Below, piece after piece: positions 18,199-27,563 of a DNA stretch of 64,000 bases. The stretch spans positions 488,154 to 552,153 of the forward strand of contig NZ_JABJXU010000001.1 in assembly GCF_013155265.1 (NCBI RefSeq), written 5' to 3'. Positions within the stretch are counted from its first letter, which is position 1. The number at the start of each line of letters is the position of its first letter. The DNA comes from Enterococcus sp. MMGLQ5-1. Its GTDB lineage: Bacteria; Bacillota; Bacilli; Lactobacillales; Streptococcaceae. The position numbers and the translations under genes were made by a program. The notes under the pieces are model-generated. The model was not told the origin of the DNA. It saw nothing but the letters and a program-made list of their open reading frames with translations, and did not search any database.

Positions 18199-19875
18199 AT
18201 GAGTAATATTAAGATTATCCCACTTGGTGGTGTTCGTGAAAACGGTAAAAATCTTTATGTCGTTGAAGTAAATGACGAAATTTTTGTGCTAGATGTTGGG
18301 TTAAAATATCCAGATAATAGCTTATTAGGGATTGATGTTGTTATTCCTGATTTTACCTATTTAATTGAAAATAAATCACGTATTTCAGGTGTCTTTTTAA
18401 CACATGGACATGCGGATGCCATTGGCGCATTACCGTATTTATTAGAGGAAATTAAGGTCCCAGTTTTTGGCTCAGAATTTACAATTGAGCTAGCCAAAAG
18501 TACTGTTAAGCAGTACGAATTACAATTTGATGATTTTCACATTGTAGATGCCAATACCGAAATCGAATTTGCAAATGCGGTTGTCTCATTTTTCAAAACA
18601 ACGCATACAATTGCTGAAAGTATGGGTATTGTTTTAAGCACTGACGAGGGTAGTATTGTTTATACGGGTGATTTTAAATTTGATCAAGCCGCTACTAAGG
18701 ATTACGCTACTGATTTTGGCCGATTGGCTGAAATTGGTAGTCAGGGTGTTTTAGCTTTATTATCTGAATCATCAAACGCTGAAAATCCAGCTCAGGTCGC
18801 TAGCGAGAAGGATACCGCAGAGGCAATCAAAGAAACAATTGACGAATGGGAAGGTAGAATTATTGTCGCCAGTGTCGCCAGTAATCTATCAAGAATTCAA
18901 CAGGTCTTTGATGCGGCGGCAAATTCAGGAAGAAAGGTAGTTCTAACTGGTTTTGACCTTGAAAGAATCGTCAAAACAGCAATTAAGTATCATAAGCTTT
19001 CAATTCCTAATGAGGACTTATTGATTAAGCCAAAGGATATTTCAAAATATTCAGATCAGGAAATTCTAATTTTAGAAACTGGTAAAATGGGAGAACCAAT
19101 CAAATCCTTGCAGCGTATGGCTAAGGGAATGCATAAATACGTTAAATTGCAGGAGGGTGATTTGGTTTATGTAGTCACTACACCTTCCATTTCAATGGAA
19201 ACACAGGTTGCCAAGGCAGAGGACATGGTTTATCGTGCAGGTGGTCAGGTTAAGCTGATTGCACAAGATTTACGTGTTTCAGGTCATGCCAATCCAAACG
19301 ATCTGCAGCTAATGATGAATTTTATGAAGCCAACCTACTTTATTCCAATTCAAGGTGAATATCGTCAGCTTTCAGCGCATGCCAAGCTTGCCGAGGAGGT
19401 TGGTATTGCACCAGCAAATATTGAAATTTTAAATCGCGGTGATATCTTAGAGTATTCTCATGGTCAATTCGGCCTATCAGGCAGTGTACCAGCAGATAAT
19501 GTGATGATTGATGGTATTGGCGTGGGTGATATCGGGAATATCGTTTTGAGGGATCGTAAGGTTTTATCAGAAGATGGTATTTTTATTGCGGTGATCACAA
19601 TTAATCGACGGAATAAAACGATTGTTTCTAAGGCAAAAGTGACGACACGAGGCTTTGTTTATGTTAAACAAAGTCGTGATTTGATGCAAGAATCACAAGA
19701 AATTGTTGATGCAGTCGTTTTAGATTATTTGCAAGGTAGCGATTTTGAATGGGGTAAACTAAAGCAAGAGATTAGAGATCGTTTGAACAGCTATTTATTT
19801 GAACAAACAAAACGTCGCCCAGTTATTTTACCTGTTGTAATGGAAGTTAATCGTAATAAAATTAGTAAAAAATAG
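18199..19875 (+). CDS. rnjB: Ribonuclease J2
   Basis: 558-residue metallo-beta-lactamase/beta-CASP protein. The key motif reads HGHADAIGA (His69-x-His71-x-Asp73-Ala74), where active RNase J1 has HGHEDHIGG; loss of the second-half His is characteristic of RNase J2, which has weak or no own activity and works in complex with J1. Later motifs THTIAES and YTGDFKFD and the beta-CASP segment follow, with a C-terminal domain (about 450-558). It participates in 5'-to-3' mRNA decay and rRNA maturation. SD GGAGGAG at a longish spacing before ATG 18199. Its position after dapA matches rnjB in bacilli. Confidence 0.9.
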   Translation: MSNIKIIPLGGVRENGKNLYVVEVNDEIFVLDVGLKYPDNSLLGIDVVIPDFTYLIENKSRISGVFLTHGHADAIGALPYLLEEIKVPVFGSEFTIELAKSTVKQYELQFDDFHIVDANTEIEFANAVVSFFKTTHTIAESMGIVLSTDEGSIVYTGDFKFDQAATKDYATDFGRLAEIGSQGVLALLSESSNAENPAQVASEKDTAEAIKETIDEWEGRIIVASVASNLSRIQQVFDAAANSGRKVVLTGFDLERIVKTAIKYHKLSIPNEDLLIKPKDISKYSDQEILILETGKMGEPIKSLQRMAKGMHKYVKLQEGDLVYVVTTPSISMETQVAKAEDMVYRAGGQVKLIAQDLRVSGHANPNDLQLMMNFMKPTYFIPIQGEYRQLSAHAKLAEEVGIAPANIEILNRGDILEYSHGQFGLSGSVPADNVMIDGIGVGDIGNIVLRDRKVLSEDGIFIAVITINRRNKTIVSKAKVTTRGFVYVKQSRDLMQESQEIVDAVVLDYLQGSDFEWGKLKQEIRDRLNSYLFEQTKRRPVILPVVMEVNRNKISKK

Positions 19876-19891
19876 CATAATAGATATTTTC

Positions 19892-19925
19892 AGCATTGGA
19901 GACTTGGCTTCAATGCTTTTTTTTT
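19892..19925 (+). terminator. Terminator after rnjB
   Basis: Stem AGCATTG/CAATGCT with inner partial pairing and a run of eight T. Confidence 0.85.
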
Positions 19926-19954
19926 AGGGCATAGTAAAAAGATTTAGATAGTTT

Positions 19955-19999
19955 TCAGACTAAAGACTCATGTAAAATTGCCTAAATGCTAGCATAATA
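19955..19999 (+). promoter_or_regulatory. Promoter of the liaX/liaY-like pair with a candidate LiaR-type site
   Basis: TCAGACTAAAGACTCA (19955-19970) contains, on the minus strand, AGTCTTTAGTCT, similar in style to LiaR/VraR boxes. Directly downstream are a poor -35 TGTAAA (19971-19976), a 17-bp spacer and -10 CATAAT (19994-19999). An activator site abutting a weak -35 is the expected layout for a stress-induced LiaR target. No liaFSR genes are in the window. Confidence 0.45.
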
Positions 20000-20028
20000 A
20001 CAATATAAACGAAAGAGAGGGCAAAATC

Positions 20029-21357
20029 ATGGATAAAAAATCAAGAATTTTAGAATTAGTGAAAAAAGATATTATCTCTGCAGATGAAGCCATAGTATTA
20101 TTAGAGCAACTTGAGGAAACTAAAACGCCAGATGTGCAAAAGGCTGAAATTGAAGATAACCAAGAAAATTTAAAGGCTATTAATGCTGAACAGGTCACTG
20201 AAGAGACAAAAGAAGCGGTTGAGAGTCCTTTTGACGAACCTAAGGCTTCAGAAGATGAAAATATTTATCAAACGCTTAAGGACTTAGAAGATGCCAAGCA
20301 AGTTGAAGATAGCTTGCCAGATGATGAGGAAGGCAAAGAATCCAAAACGAACAAATCTGATTTTTCTGAGCAATTTAATCAAGCCTTTAATCAGGCTAAG
20401 ACGGAATTTGAAAAAGCCAAGCCCCAAATAAAAGAAGTTACTAAGCAGACAGCTGAAATTTTTAAGAGTACCTTTTCATTATTAGGTGGCACAGTCCGTG
20501 ATTATGTTAAAAGTGAAGATGGTTTATTTATTAAACCCTCATCAGCTGCAACTACGATTGAGAAAAGCTTTACCTTTGAAGACTTAACTGCGATTGATGT
20601 TGAGGAAACAAGTGGCAGGATTGAATTTATTGGAAGCGATGATGATCAATTTACAGTAAATGCGCAAATTAAGATATATGGCTCCTTAGATGAAATGGAT
20701 GCTTTAGAATTATTTGATGAAAAAAGCAGTATTGAGGTTGTTGATCATCAGCTTAAATTTTCAGTTTTAAATAAACGAATGAATGTTGACTTATTATTTA
20801 AGGTACCACAAAATAAATTGAATAATTTATCAGTTAAAACAATTAACGGTGATATTATTTTAAATGGTTTATTGCTTGAGGATGCCTACCTAAAATCAAC
20901 TAATGGTAATATTAAGGTTGAAAATAATGAAGTGACTAACCTTGAAATCGAAGGTGTCAATGGTCAATTAAAATTGATTAACAATAAAATTTTTGCAACT
21001 GTTATTAATATGGTCAATGGTAGCATTACCGCCAATGGTAATATTGAAAAAATTAAAGTAAAATTAGTTAATGGCGATATTAAGCTAACACTTAATCAAG
21101 AAACCCTACGGATTGTAGAAGCTAATAATGTTAATGGTGCTGTAAAGCTGGCTGTTCCTAGAAAATTGGGTATTAAGGGTGAAATTAGAACGACCTTTGG
21201 TAAAATTTTTGATAAGCTAGAGGATTTGAGTACTGTGACCGAACAAAATATTTCTTCAGAGAAATATAAGACAGTTGAGCGTGAAGGGAATGCGCACGTT
21301 AGCTTGGATATAAAGACAACAACTGGTAATATTTATATTAAAGATGCCGAAAAGTAG
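20029..21357 (+). CDS. DUF4097-type envelope stress protein, LiaX-like
   Basis: 442 residues. The N-terminus (SRILELVKKDIISADEAIVLLEQLE) is the short helical module found at the start of YvlB/LiaX-type proteins; residues ~40-130 are acidic and low-complexity; the C-terminal ~270 residues are a beta-helix-like DUF4097 region with repeated N-G turns (INGDIILNG, VNGQLKL, VNGSITANG, VNGDIKL). In enterococci LiaX senses antimicrobial peptides and daptomycin and controls the LiaFSR response; its partner LiaY is a PspC protein, as here. No signal peptide or membrane helix is seen. SD AGAGAGG precedes ATG 20029. The LiaX name is inference from architecture and the neighbour. Confidence 0.8.
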   Translation: MDKKSRILELVKKDIISADEAIVLLEQLEETKTPDVQKAEIEDNQENLKAINAEQVTEETKEAVESPFDEPKASEDENIYQTLKDLEDAKQVEDSLPDDEEGKESKTNKSDFSEQFNQAFNQAKTEFEKAKPQIKEVTKQTAEIFKSTFSLLGGTVRDYVKSEDGLFIKPSSAATTIEKSFTFEDLTAIDVEETSGRIEFIGSDDDQFTVNAQIKIYGSLDEMDALELFDEKSSIEVVDHQLKFSVLNKRMNVDLLFKVPQNKLNNLSVKTINGDIILNGLLLEDAYLKSTNGNIKVENNEVTNLEIEGVNGQLKLINNKIFATVINMVNGSITANGNIEKIKVKLVNGDIKLTLNQETLRIVEANNVNGAVKLAVPRKLGIKGEIRTTFGKIFDKLEDLSTVTEQNISSEKYKTVEREGNAHVSLDIKTTTGNIYIKDAEK

Positions 21358-21405
21358 TTTTTTGAAAATACTTAGGACATCAAAAATTAACGTGGAGGGG
21401 TTAAA

Positions 21406-21705
21406 ATGAAAAAATTAACCAAATCAAGTACTGACATTGTTTTAACAGGGACACTTGCCGGTATTGCAGAATATTTAAAAATGGATCCAACAATCCTAAG
21501 AATTATTTATGTGGTTATTTTATTCTTAGGCTGGGGCAGTCCAATCTTCTTATATATTGTACTTGCCGTTTTGATTCCATCAGCACCAAGACAGCAAAGA
21601 AATTCATTCTTTACAGAGGGTAGCTTTAAACAGGAAGCACCAAGAAAGCGTAAGGATGCCGAAAAGGTGGATGATGATTCAAATGATGACTGGTCAGATT
21701 TTTAG
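21406..21705 (+). CDS. PspC-domain membrane protein, LiaY-like
   Basis: 99 residues. The PspC domain is residues ~1-62: KKLTKSSTDIVLTGTLAGIAEYLKMDPTILR, then a hydrophobic hairpin IIYVVILFLGWG-SPIFLYIVLAVLIP. The tail is charged and ends DDSNDDWSDF. PspC proteins act in envelope stress responses; paired with a DUF4097 protein this matches liaX-liaY. SD GTGGAGGGG precedes ATG 21406, 48 bp after the upstream gene, and a shared terminator follows. A LiaZ equivalent is not present. Confidence 0.85.
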   Translation: MKKLTKSSTDIVLTGTLAGIAEYLKMDPTILRIIYVVILFLGWGSPIFLYIVLAVLIPSAPRQQRNSFFTEGSFKQEAPRKRKDAEKVDDDSNDDWSDF

Positions 21706-21737
21706 CAGTATTCAGCTTGGTAAATAAAACTAAAAAT

Positions 21738-21771
21738 GAGGTAGGGAAAGAAATTCCTACCTCTTTTTTTT
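21738..21771 (+). terminator. Terminator after the liaX/liaY-like pair
   Basis: Perfect stem GAGGTAGG/CCTACCTC with a 10-nt loop and eight T. Confidence 0.88.
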
Positions 21772-22016
21772 ATTAACTAGGAGAAGATTTTCAAGAAATT
21801 TTATTAAGCTGTTATGAGTTTTGATGAGCGCCTTGGTTTATAGCTTGGTAAAAATTAGAATAGTTTTTTATTGAATTTAGTTGTTATACAAATTTTTGAA
21901 TGTAGGCGGAACATATCATTAAAGAAATTATAAATCTGGATAGAATGACTCTAGAAAAATGATTAAAATCGTAGTATGATTGGCAAATAAGTTAATAACA
22001 TTAAAGGAGCTTCGTT

Positions 22017-22649
22017 ATGTTGAATGAGCCAAAAAAAAGAATAACATTACCCAGATATCAGCAAATTGCCGTTGATATTGCAGAAAGAATAACTGAAAAC
22101 AGGTATTCTGTTGGTGAAAAATTGCATGCACGTTCTACTCTGGCAAGTACCTATGGCGTTTCTCCAGAAACAACTCGAAAAGCAATTAATGTATTAGTAG
22201 ACTTAGGGATTATGGAGGTTAAACATGGTAGCGGTGTTTATGTTGCATCAAAGGAGCGTGCTAAAGACTTTGCTTTGCAGTATCGTGATGTTCAATCGGT
22301 TCAAGAATTAAAAAATGAAATTATGGCAAGCGTTGAACGTCAGAAGGATGAATTAAATAATTTTTCAGCCATTCTAGATACGCTAGTTACTCAAACTAAA
22401 CGCTTAAACAGTATCAATCCTTTTGTACCTTTTGAATTGTTAATTACAAATGAGGCCAAGCATCTGGAAGCAACCATCAGTGAACTTGGTTTTTGGCAGC
22501 ACACTGCAGCAACCTTAATTGCAATTAGACACCAAAATGAGCTTTTATTATCTCCCGGACCGTATGCTAAAATTTCAGAGAATGACACAATTTATTTTGT
22601 TGGCAATGAATTAGCCTTACAGCGTGTGGAAGCATTTTTTTATAATTAA
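22017..22649 (+). CDS. busR: c-di-AMP-responsive osmotic regulator BusR (GntR-HTH plus RCK_C)
   Basis: 210 residues. N-terminal GntR winged helix (about 10-78: GEKLHARSTLASTYGVSPETTRKAINVL), a central helical coiled-coil (85-135), and a C-terminal RCK_C/TrkA-C domain (about 138-208, ending ENDTIYFVGNELALQRVEAFF). This combination is BusR, which binds c-di-AMP through RCK_C and represses the busAB betaine transporter. The transporter genes follow directly, with a matching dyad between. SD AAAGGAGC supports ATG 22017. Terminated separately at 22669-22707. Confidence 0.92.
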   Translation: MLNEPKKRITLPRYQQIAVDIAERITENRYSVGEKLHARSTLASTYGVSPETTRKAINVLVDLGIMEVKHGSGVYVASKERAKDFALQYRDVQSVQELKNEIMASVERQKDELNNFSAILDTLVTQTKRLNSINPFVPFELLITNEAKHLEATISELGFWQHTAATLIAIRHQNELLLSPGPYAKISENDTIYFVGNELALQRVEAFFYN

Positions 22650-22668
22650 TAAATCTCCATTTATAATT

Positions 22669-22707
22669 GATAGCATTTGCAAAAAATAAGCAGCTGCTAT
22701 TTTTTTA
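22669..22707 (+). terminator. Terminator after busR
   Basis: Stem ATAGCA/TGCTAT with a partly structured loop, followed by TTTTTTAT. Confidence 0.7.
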
Positions 22708-22714
22708 TCTAAAT

Positions 22715-22758
22715 TTGACAAAAGTGACCACACGATGTTAAAGTTGTATGGTCACTTT
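22715..22758 (+). promoter_or_regulatory. busA promoter -35 and BusR-type operator
   Basis: Consensus -35 TTGACA (22715-22720) is followed at once by a dyad AAAGTGACCA (22721-22730)/TGGTCACTTT (22749-22758) with an 18-bp centre. GTGAC/GTCAC half-sites ahead of the betaine transporter are what BusR is known to use; bound repressor would cover the spacer and -10 region (TTAAAG at about 22738). The right arm runs into TTTTTTT, so the same dyad could also act as a terminator/attenuator in RNA. Confidence 0.72.
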
Positions 22759-22792
22759 TTTTAAAATAGATTTTTTATTAATGGAGGAAATT

Positions 22793-23986
22793 TTGAGTAA
22801 AATAAGCGTTAAAAATTTGACTAAAATATTTGGTAAAAAAACCAATCAAGCATTAAATATGATTCAAGGAAAAGCCAGTAAAAATGAAATATTGAATCAA
22901 ACTGGTGCAACAGTGGGCGTTTATGATGTTTCGTTTGATGTTAATGAAGGCGAAATTTTTGTGATTATGGGATTGTCAGGTAGTGGGAAATCAACTCTTA
23001 TTCGTCTATTGAATCGTTTGATTGAGCCAACATCAGGTGATATTTTTATAGATGGTCAAGATATCGCAAAATTAGATAAGAAGGATTTAAGAGAAGTGCG
23101 TCGTCATAAAATGAGTATGGTTTTTCAAAATTTTGGTCTATTTCCACATCGAACAATTTTGGAAAATACTGAATTAGGACTTGAAATAAGAGGAATTTCA
23201 AAAAAAGAAAGAACCGAGCGTGCAGAAAAAGCACTAGAAAATTCGAGTTTAATTGATTTTAAAAACCAATATCCAAACCAACTTTCTGGTGGCATGCAAC
23301 AGCGGGTTGGTCTGGCGCGCGCTTTAGCGAATAATCCTGAAATTCTCTTGATGGATGAAGCATTTTCGGCTTTAGATCCATTAATTAGGCGTGAAATGCA
23401 AGATGAGTTATTAGACTTGCAGGAAAGTGTAAAGAAAACAATCGTTTTTATTACACACGATTTAAACGAAGCATTGAGAATTGGTGATCGAATTGCATTA
23501 ATGAAGGATGGTCAACTGATGCAGGTGGGAACAGGTGAAGAAATCTTAACTAATCCAGCCAATGATTATGTTAGAGAATTTGTTGAGGATGTAGATCGTT
23601 CAAAGGTTTTAACGGCTCAAAATATTATGGTACCAGCGTTAACTACCAATATTGAATTAGATGGTCCAACTGTTGTTTTAAAACGTATGCGACAAGAAGA
23701 GGTTAGTATGTTGATGGCGGTTGACAAAAAAAGACATCTGAAAGGTGTTATTTCGGCTTCTGATGCTTTGGAAGCACGTCGAACGAATCAGCCTTTAATT
23801 AACTATTTAAAACAAGATGTCATTACGATTGATAAGGAAATGTTAGTGAATGATATTTTTAATTTAATTTATGATTCAAGCATGCCATTGGCTGTCACTG
23901 AAGAAGAACGTTTAATAGGTGTTGTTATAAAGGGTAGCGTAATTGAAGCATTAGCAGAAACAAGTGAGGGTTCAAATCATGAATAA
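22793..23986 (+). CDS. busA: Glycine betaine ABC transporter ATPase BusA (OpuAA)
   Basis: 397 residues. ABC domain with Walker [11 protein letters not shown]-loop, signature LSGGMQQRV, Walker [13 protein letters not shown] and switch His in ITHDLNEA. Two C-terminal CBS domains (about 270-390) sense ionic strength in OpuA transporters. It powers import of glycine betaine for osmoprotection. The start is assigned to TTG 22793, preceded by GGAGG (22783-22787); an ATG at 22748 lies inside the operator dyad and an ATG at 22781 overlaps the SD. The stop overlaps the busB start by 8 bp. Confidence 0.92.
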   Translation: MSKISVKNLTKIFGKKTNQALNMIQGKASKNEILNQTGATVGVYDVSFDVNEGEIFVIMGLSGSGKSTLIRLLNRLIEPTSGDIFIDGQDIAKLDKKDLREVRRHKMSMVFQNFGLFPHRTILENTELGLEIRGISKKERTERAEKALENSSLIDFKNQYPNQLSGGMQQRVGLARALANNPEILLMDEAFSALDPLIRREMQDELLDLQESVKKTIVFITHDLNEALRIGDRIALMKDGQLMQVGTGEEILTNPANDYVREFVEDVDRSKVLTAQNIMVPALTTNIELDGPTVVLKRMRQEEVSMLMAVDKKRHLKGVISASDALEARRTNQPLINYLKQDVITIDKEMLVNDIFNLIYDSSMPLAVTEEERLIGVVIKGSVIEALAETSEGSNHE

Positions 23987-25703
23987 CATTTTAGATAATA
24001 AATTACCGATTGCTGATTGGGTCGAGCAATTTACTAATTGGCTAACTAGCAGTTTCTCTGGATTATTTTCATTTTTACAGTCAATTGGTCAAACCCTAAT
24101 GGATGGTATGACTCAGATGTTCTTATTGATACCGCCGATTATTTTTATTTTTTTAATCACAATCGCAGCATTTTTGATTTCAAAGCGAAAGCTTGGCTTA
24201 ACCTGCTTTACTTTGATTGGTTTACTATTTATTCTCAATCAAGGACTTTGGAATGACTTAATGTATACTTTGACCTTGGTATTAATTTCCAGTCTAATTT
24301 CAATCATTATTGGTATACCACTTGGGATTTTGGTTGCAAAAAGTGATAAAGCGCAAAGCATTGTTAAACCAATTCTTGATTTTATGCAGACAATGCCGGG
24401 ATTTGTTTATTTAATACCTGCAGTCGCATTTTTTGGAATTGGTATGGTTCCAGGCGTTTTTGCGTCTGTAATATTTGCCTTACCTCCAACTGTCCGCTTT
24501 ACAAATCTTGGTATCCGTCAGGTGCCAAAAGAATTGACAGAGGCCTCTGATTCATTTGGTGGTACCGGCTGGCAAAAATTAATTAAGCTGGAGTTACCGT
24601 TAGCCAAAAATACAATATTGGCTGGTATTAATCAAACGACTATGCTGTCACTTTCAATGGTTGTTATCGCATCGATGATTGGGGCACCAGGGCTTGGGCG
24701 CGGGGTATTGTCTGCCTTGCAAAGAGCACAAGTCGGGAATGGCTTCGTTAATGGTGTTGCACTGGTGATTTTAGCGATTATTATTGATCGCTTTACTCAG
24801 AATCTAAATCAGGCAAAAGAATTAGGTACAGTGCCTAAATCAAAAAAAAGTCGTAAAATTTACTGGATGATTGGTAGTGTCATTGCTATTGTAGCTTTAA
24901 TTGGTGGTTATTTGGTGACAAGTACTCAGTCTAAATCAGATAAAAAAATTAACTTATCTTATGTTGAATGGGATACAGAAGTTGCATCTACTCATGTCAT
25001 AGGTGAGGTATTAAAGGAGATGGGCTATAATGTAACCTTAACTCCTTTGGATAATGCAATAATGTGGGAATCCGTTGCAAATGGCGAAACAGATGGCATG
25101 GTGGCTGCATGGTTACCAACAACCCATAAAGCGCAATATGAAAAATATAAAAATCGTCTAGATGATTTGGGTGAAAACTTAAAAGGTGGTAAAGTGGGCT
25201 TTGTTGTTCCAAGCTATATGACTGTTGATTCAATTGCTGATTTAACGAATCAGGCAAATCAAACAATAGTTGGTATTGAGCCAGGTGCTGGAATGATGAC
25301 ATTAGCTGAAGCAACCATGAAGTCATATGCTAATCTATCAAGTTGGAATTTAGAAAGCTCGTCTACTGGTGCGATGACAGCTGCTTTGAGTCAAGCAATT
25401 AATAATCATGAGGAAATTGTAATAACTGGCTGGTCACCTCACTGGATGTTTTCAAAATATGATTTAAAATATTTAGAAGATCCCAAAGGAACAATGGGAG
25501 GCTCTGAAACGATTAATACTATGGTCAGAAAAGGCTTAAAAGATGATCAGCCCGAAGCATACAATGTACTAGACAATTTTAATTGGACTGTTGAGGATAT
25601 GGAATCAGTTATGCTGGCAATTAATAATGGTCAGTCCCCAGAAGAGGCAGCAAAGGATTGGATTAAGCAAAATCCTGAAAAAGTGGCAGAATGGAAAAAA
25701 TAA
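23979..25703 (+). CDS. busB: Glycine betaine ABC transporter permease/substrate-binding fusion BusB (OpuABC)
   Basis: 574 residues. N-terminal permease part (about residues 1-310) with several membrane helices and the EAA-type loop ([20 protein letters not shown]), then a C-terminal extracellular betaine-binding domain (about 318-574; starts [19 protein letters not shown]; Trp-rich ligand sites such as [11 protein letters not shown] and [15 protein letters not shown]). The fusion of permease and binding protein is the OpuA/BusB design. Start ATG 23979 with GAGGG 8 bp upstream; an earlier in-frame start at 23964 lacks an SD. Cotranscribed with busA under BusR. Confidence 0.94.
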   Translation: MNNILDNKLPIADWVEQFTNWLTSSFSGLFSFLQSIGQTLMDGMTQMFLLIPPIIFIFLITIAAFLISKRKLGLTCFTLIGLLFILNQGLWNDLMYTLTLVLISSLISIIIGIPLGILVAKSDKAQSIVKPILDFMQTMPGFVYLIPAVAFFGIGMVPGVFASVIFALPPTVRFTNLGIRQVPKELTEASDSFGGTGWQKLIKLELPLAKNTILAGINQTTMLSLSMVVIASMIGAPGLGRGVLSALQRAQVGNGFVNGVALVILAIIIDRFTQNLNQAKELGTVPKSKKSRKIYWMIGSVIAIVALIGGYLVTSTQSKSDKKINLSYVEWDTEVASTHVIGEVLKEMGYNVTLTPLDNAIMWESVANGETDGMVAAWLPTTHKAQYEKYKNRLDDLGENLKGGKVGFVVPSYMTVDSIADLTNQANQTIVGIEPGAGMMTLAEATMKSYANLSSWNLESSSTGAMTAALSQAINNHEEIVITGWSPHWMFSKYDLKYLEDPKGTMGGSETINTMVRKGLKDDQPEAYNVLDNFNWTVEDMESVMLAINNGQSPEEAAKDWIKQNPEKVAEWKK

Positions 25704-25755
25704 TTAAAAATAGTGAGCTTAAATAAGCAAAGGATTATTTATTAATTGACGACTA

Positions 25756-25807
25756 AAAAGCTGTGCAGGCTGCTAACATTATTGATAGCAGCCTGCATAG
25801 CTTTTTT
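25756..25807. terminator. Bidirectional terminator between busB and the convergent kinase gene
   Basis: Arms AAAAGCTGTGCAGGCTGCTA and TAGCAGCCTGCATAGCTTTT pair almost perfectly; T-rich on the + side and A-rich on the other, so it serves busB (+) and phoR (-). Confidence 0.9.
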
Positions 25808-25821
25808 GCAATTGATCTCAT

Positions 25822-27378
25822 TTAACGAACTGGTATTAAGACTTCAAAGCTTGTGCCCTCTCCAAGTTCACTTTGGACCTGAATGCTGCCACCAAGCTCA
25901 GTAACATATGATTTAACGATGGACAGGCCGAGACCAGTACCTTTATTATTTTTTGATTTCGTATTATCAACTCTAAAGAAGCGATCGAAAATTTTTCGCT
26001 GATTTAACTCACTAATTCCAATACCAGAATCGCAAATTTGAAAGGTAAGCATATTTTGCTTCATTGATAATTGGATATTTACTTGACCATTATTTTCAGT
26101 ATAATAGAGTGCATTTTCAATTAAATTTTTAAAAATTAACTGTAATAAGCGTTCCTTGGAGCGAATGATAAAATGTTCTTTTGAAATATTAACTGTAATC
26201 TGTTTTTTTTCAATAGTTTTTTTATAGTCGCTTAGGATTGAATTAACAAGCTCAGGTAATTGAATTTCAGAATTATTAATGTGTTGATGACTTTTAGAAA
26301 GTGAGATGATATCGCTAATCAATTGATTCAGCCTTTCAGCCTCATGATTGATGATGGCAGCAAAATGCTTAATATCGTCTGGATCCTCAATGCCTTCTAA
26401 TAGATTTTCAGAAAAGCCAATAATTGAAGCAGTTGGTGTTTTCAATTCATGAGCAATATTAGCTGAAAATTCATTTTGTTTTTCTATTAGCTCAATTATA
26501 TCCGTCTGATCCTCTAAAAGCACAAAAAAATTCGCAGCATCAATTGGAAAAATAGTAATTTTAAAGAAACGATTAACCTTATCAAAATTCATTTGACGAT
26601 GGATATGCTCAGGCTTAATTAGCTGATTAACTAATAAATTTAGAAATTCAGCTTCAGCCGAAAAATAGTCAATTGCTGGAAAAAACTGTGGAAAAGTCTC
26701 CAATACTTTTTTGTTAGCATGAACAATTTTGCCCTTTTGATTATAAATAAAACTAGGTAAGAGTAGTGTATCTGAAAGTTCAATAAATGAAGTAATTCTT
26801 TGTTCTGTTTGAAGTAACGGTTCGGTATCTTGTTTATCTAACATCAATCCTTTTTTTCGGTCGGACTCAACAATTGCCTGAATATTGAGTCGGTTTCTGC
26901 GGCGGGTTAATAGTTCATTAATCCAATAGATGAGATAAAGTAATAATAAAGTGATGATAATCGCCGTTTGAATGCCTGAAATATTATTTTTGAGCTCACT
27001 GAGACGTAAATAGCCAATAGTTTGGTTGTTTTTAATAATTTTTGTACTATAAGTAATATCTTGATTAGTTATCTTTCGGGTGATATAGCTCCCTTTTTTT
27101 AAATTACGAATATCCTCAGTATTAATGGTTTGATTAGTAGCTGGGAAAATTTGCTTTAAATCCTTGTTTAAAATTTGGATAGTTTGTCCATTGGCCTCTA
27201 ATAGAGAAAAATTGTCTAGCTGACTAAAGTCTTGCTTTTCAACGACTTCTTCAAGCGCAATTAACCGTTTTTCGATGTTATTAGATTGATTATTTAGATT
27301 GATAATACGAATAGAAAAGATTAATAAGCTTCCGATAATTAAATAAAAAATCGTTATTAATAATGATTTGTATTTCAT
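25822..27378 (-). CDS. phoR: PhoR-type sensor histidine kinase
   Basis: 518 residues. TM1 near the N-terminus, an extracytoplasmic segment of ~110 residues, TM2 (about residues 135-152), a PAS-like region (about 205-290), then HisKA with the phospho-His in ANIAHELKTPTASIIGF and HATPase_c with N-box LIENALYYTENN, G1 CDSGIGIS and G2 GTGLGLSIVKSYV. It pairs with the response regulator upstream at 27564. ATG 27378 is preceded on the minus strand by AGAGG; an open frame continues to 27423 without an SD. The PhoR/PnpS-type name rests on architecture; WalK has a HAMP domain that I do not see here. Confidence 0.82.
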   Translation of the reverse strand: MKYKSLLITIFYLIIGSLLIFSIRIINLNNQSNNIEKRLIALEEVVEKQDFSQLDNFSLLEANGQTIQILNKDLKQIFPATNQTINTEDIRNLKKGSYITRKITNQDITYSTKIIKNNQTIGYLRLSELKNNISGIQTAIIITLLLLYLIYWINELLTRRRNRLNIQAIVESDRKKGLMLDKQDTEPLLQTEQRITSFIELSDTLLLPSFIYNQKGKIVHANKKVLETFPQFFPAIDYFSAEAEFLNLLVNQLIKPEHIHRQMNFDKVNRFFKITIFPIDAANFFVLLEDQTDIIELIEKQNEFSANIAHELKTPTASIIGFSENLLEGIEDPDDIKHFAAIINHEAERLNQLISDIISLSKSHQHINNSEIQLPELVNSILSDYKKTIEKKQITVNISKEHFIIRSKERLLQLIFKNLIENALYYTENNGQVNIQLSMKQNMLTFQICDSGIGISELNQRKIFDRFFRVDNTKSKNNKGTGLGLSIVKSYVTELGGSIQVQSELGEGTSFEVLIPVR

Positions 27379-27479
27379 ATTTGTCCTCTTTTCAGATTGA
27401 TAATCGCTCTTTTTAACATACAATAAAAGAAGCGATAAAACAATAAAAAGTCAGGTATGTTTTTTTATTTATCGACACA

Positions 27480-27523
27480 AATAAAAAAGAACAAGTAAAT
27501 TCAAGCTATCAGCTAGCTTGAAT
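27480..27523 (-). terminator. Hairpin between response regulator and kinase (possible attenuator)
   Basis: Perfect 10-bp stem ATTCAAGCTA/TAGCTTGAAT with a 5-nt loop; read on the minus strand it is followed by TTACTTGTTCTTTTTT. It lies in the 185-bp gap between phoP and phoR, so it may lower kinase expression relative to the regulator. Confidence 0.5.
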
Positions 27524-27563
27524 CAATTGCTCAAATGTTAAATTAAGTGCCAAATTGTAATAA

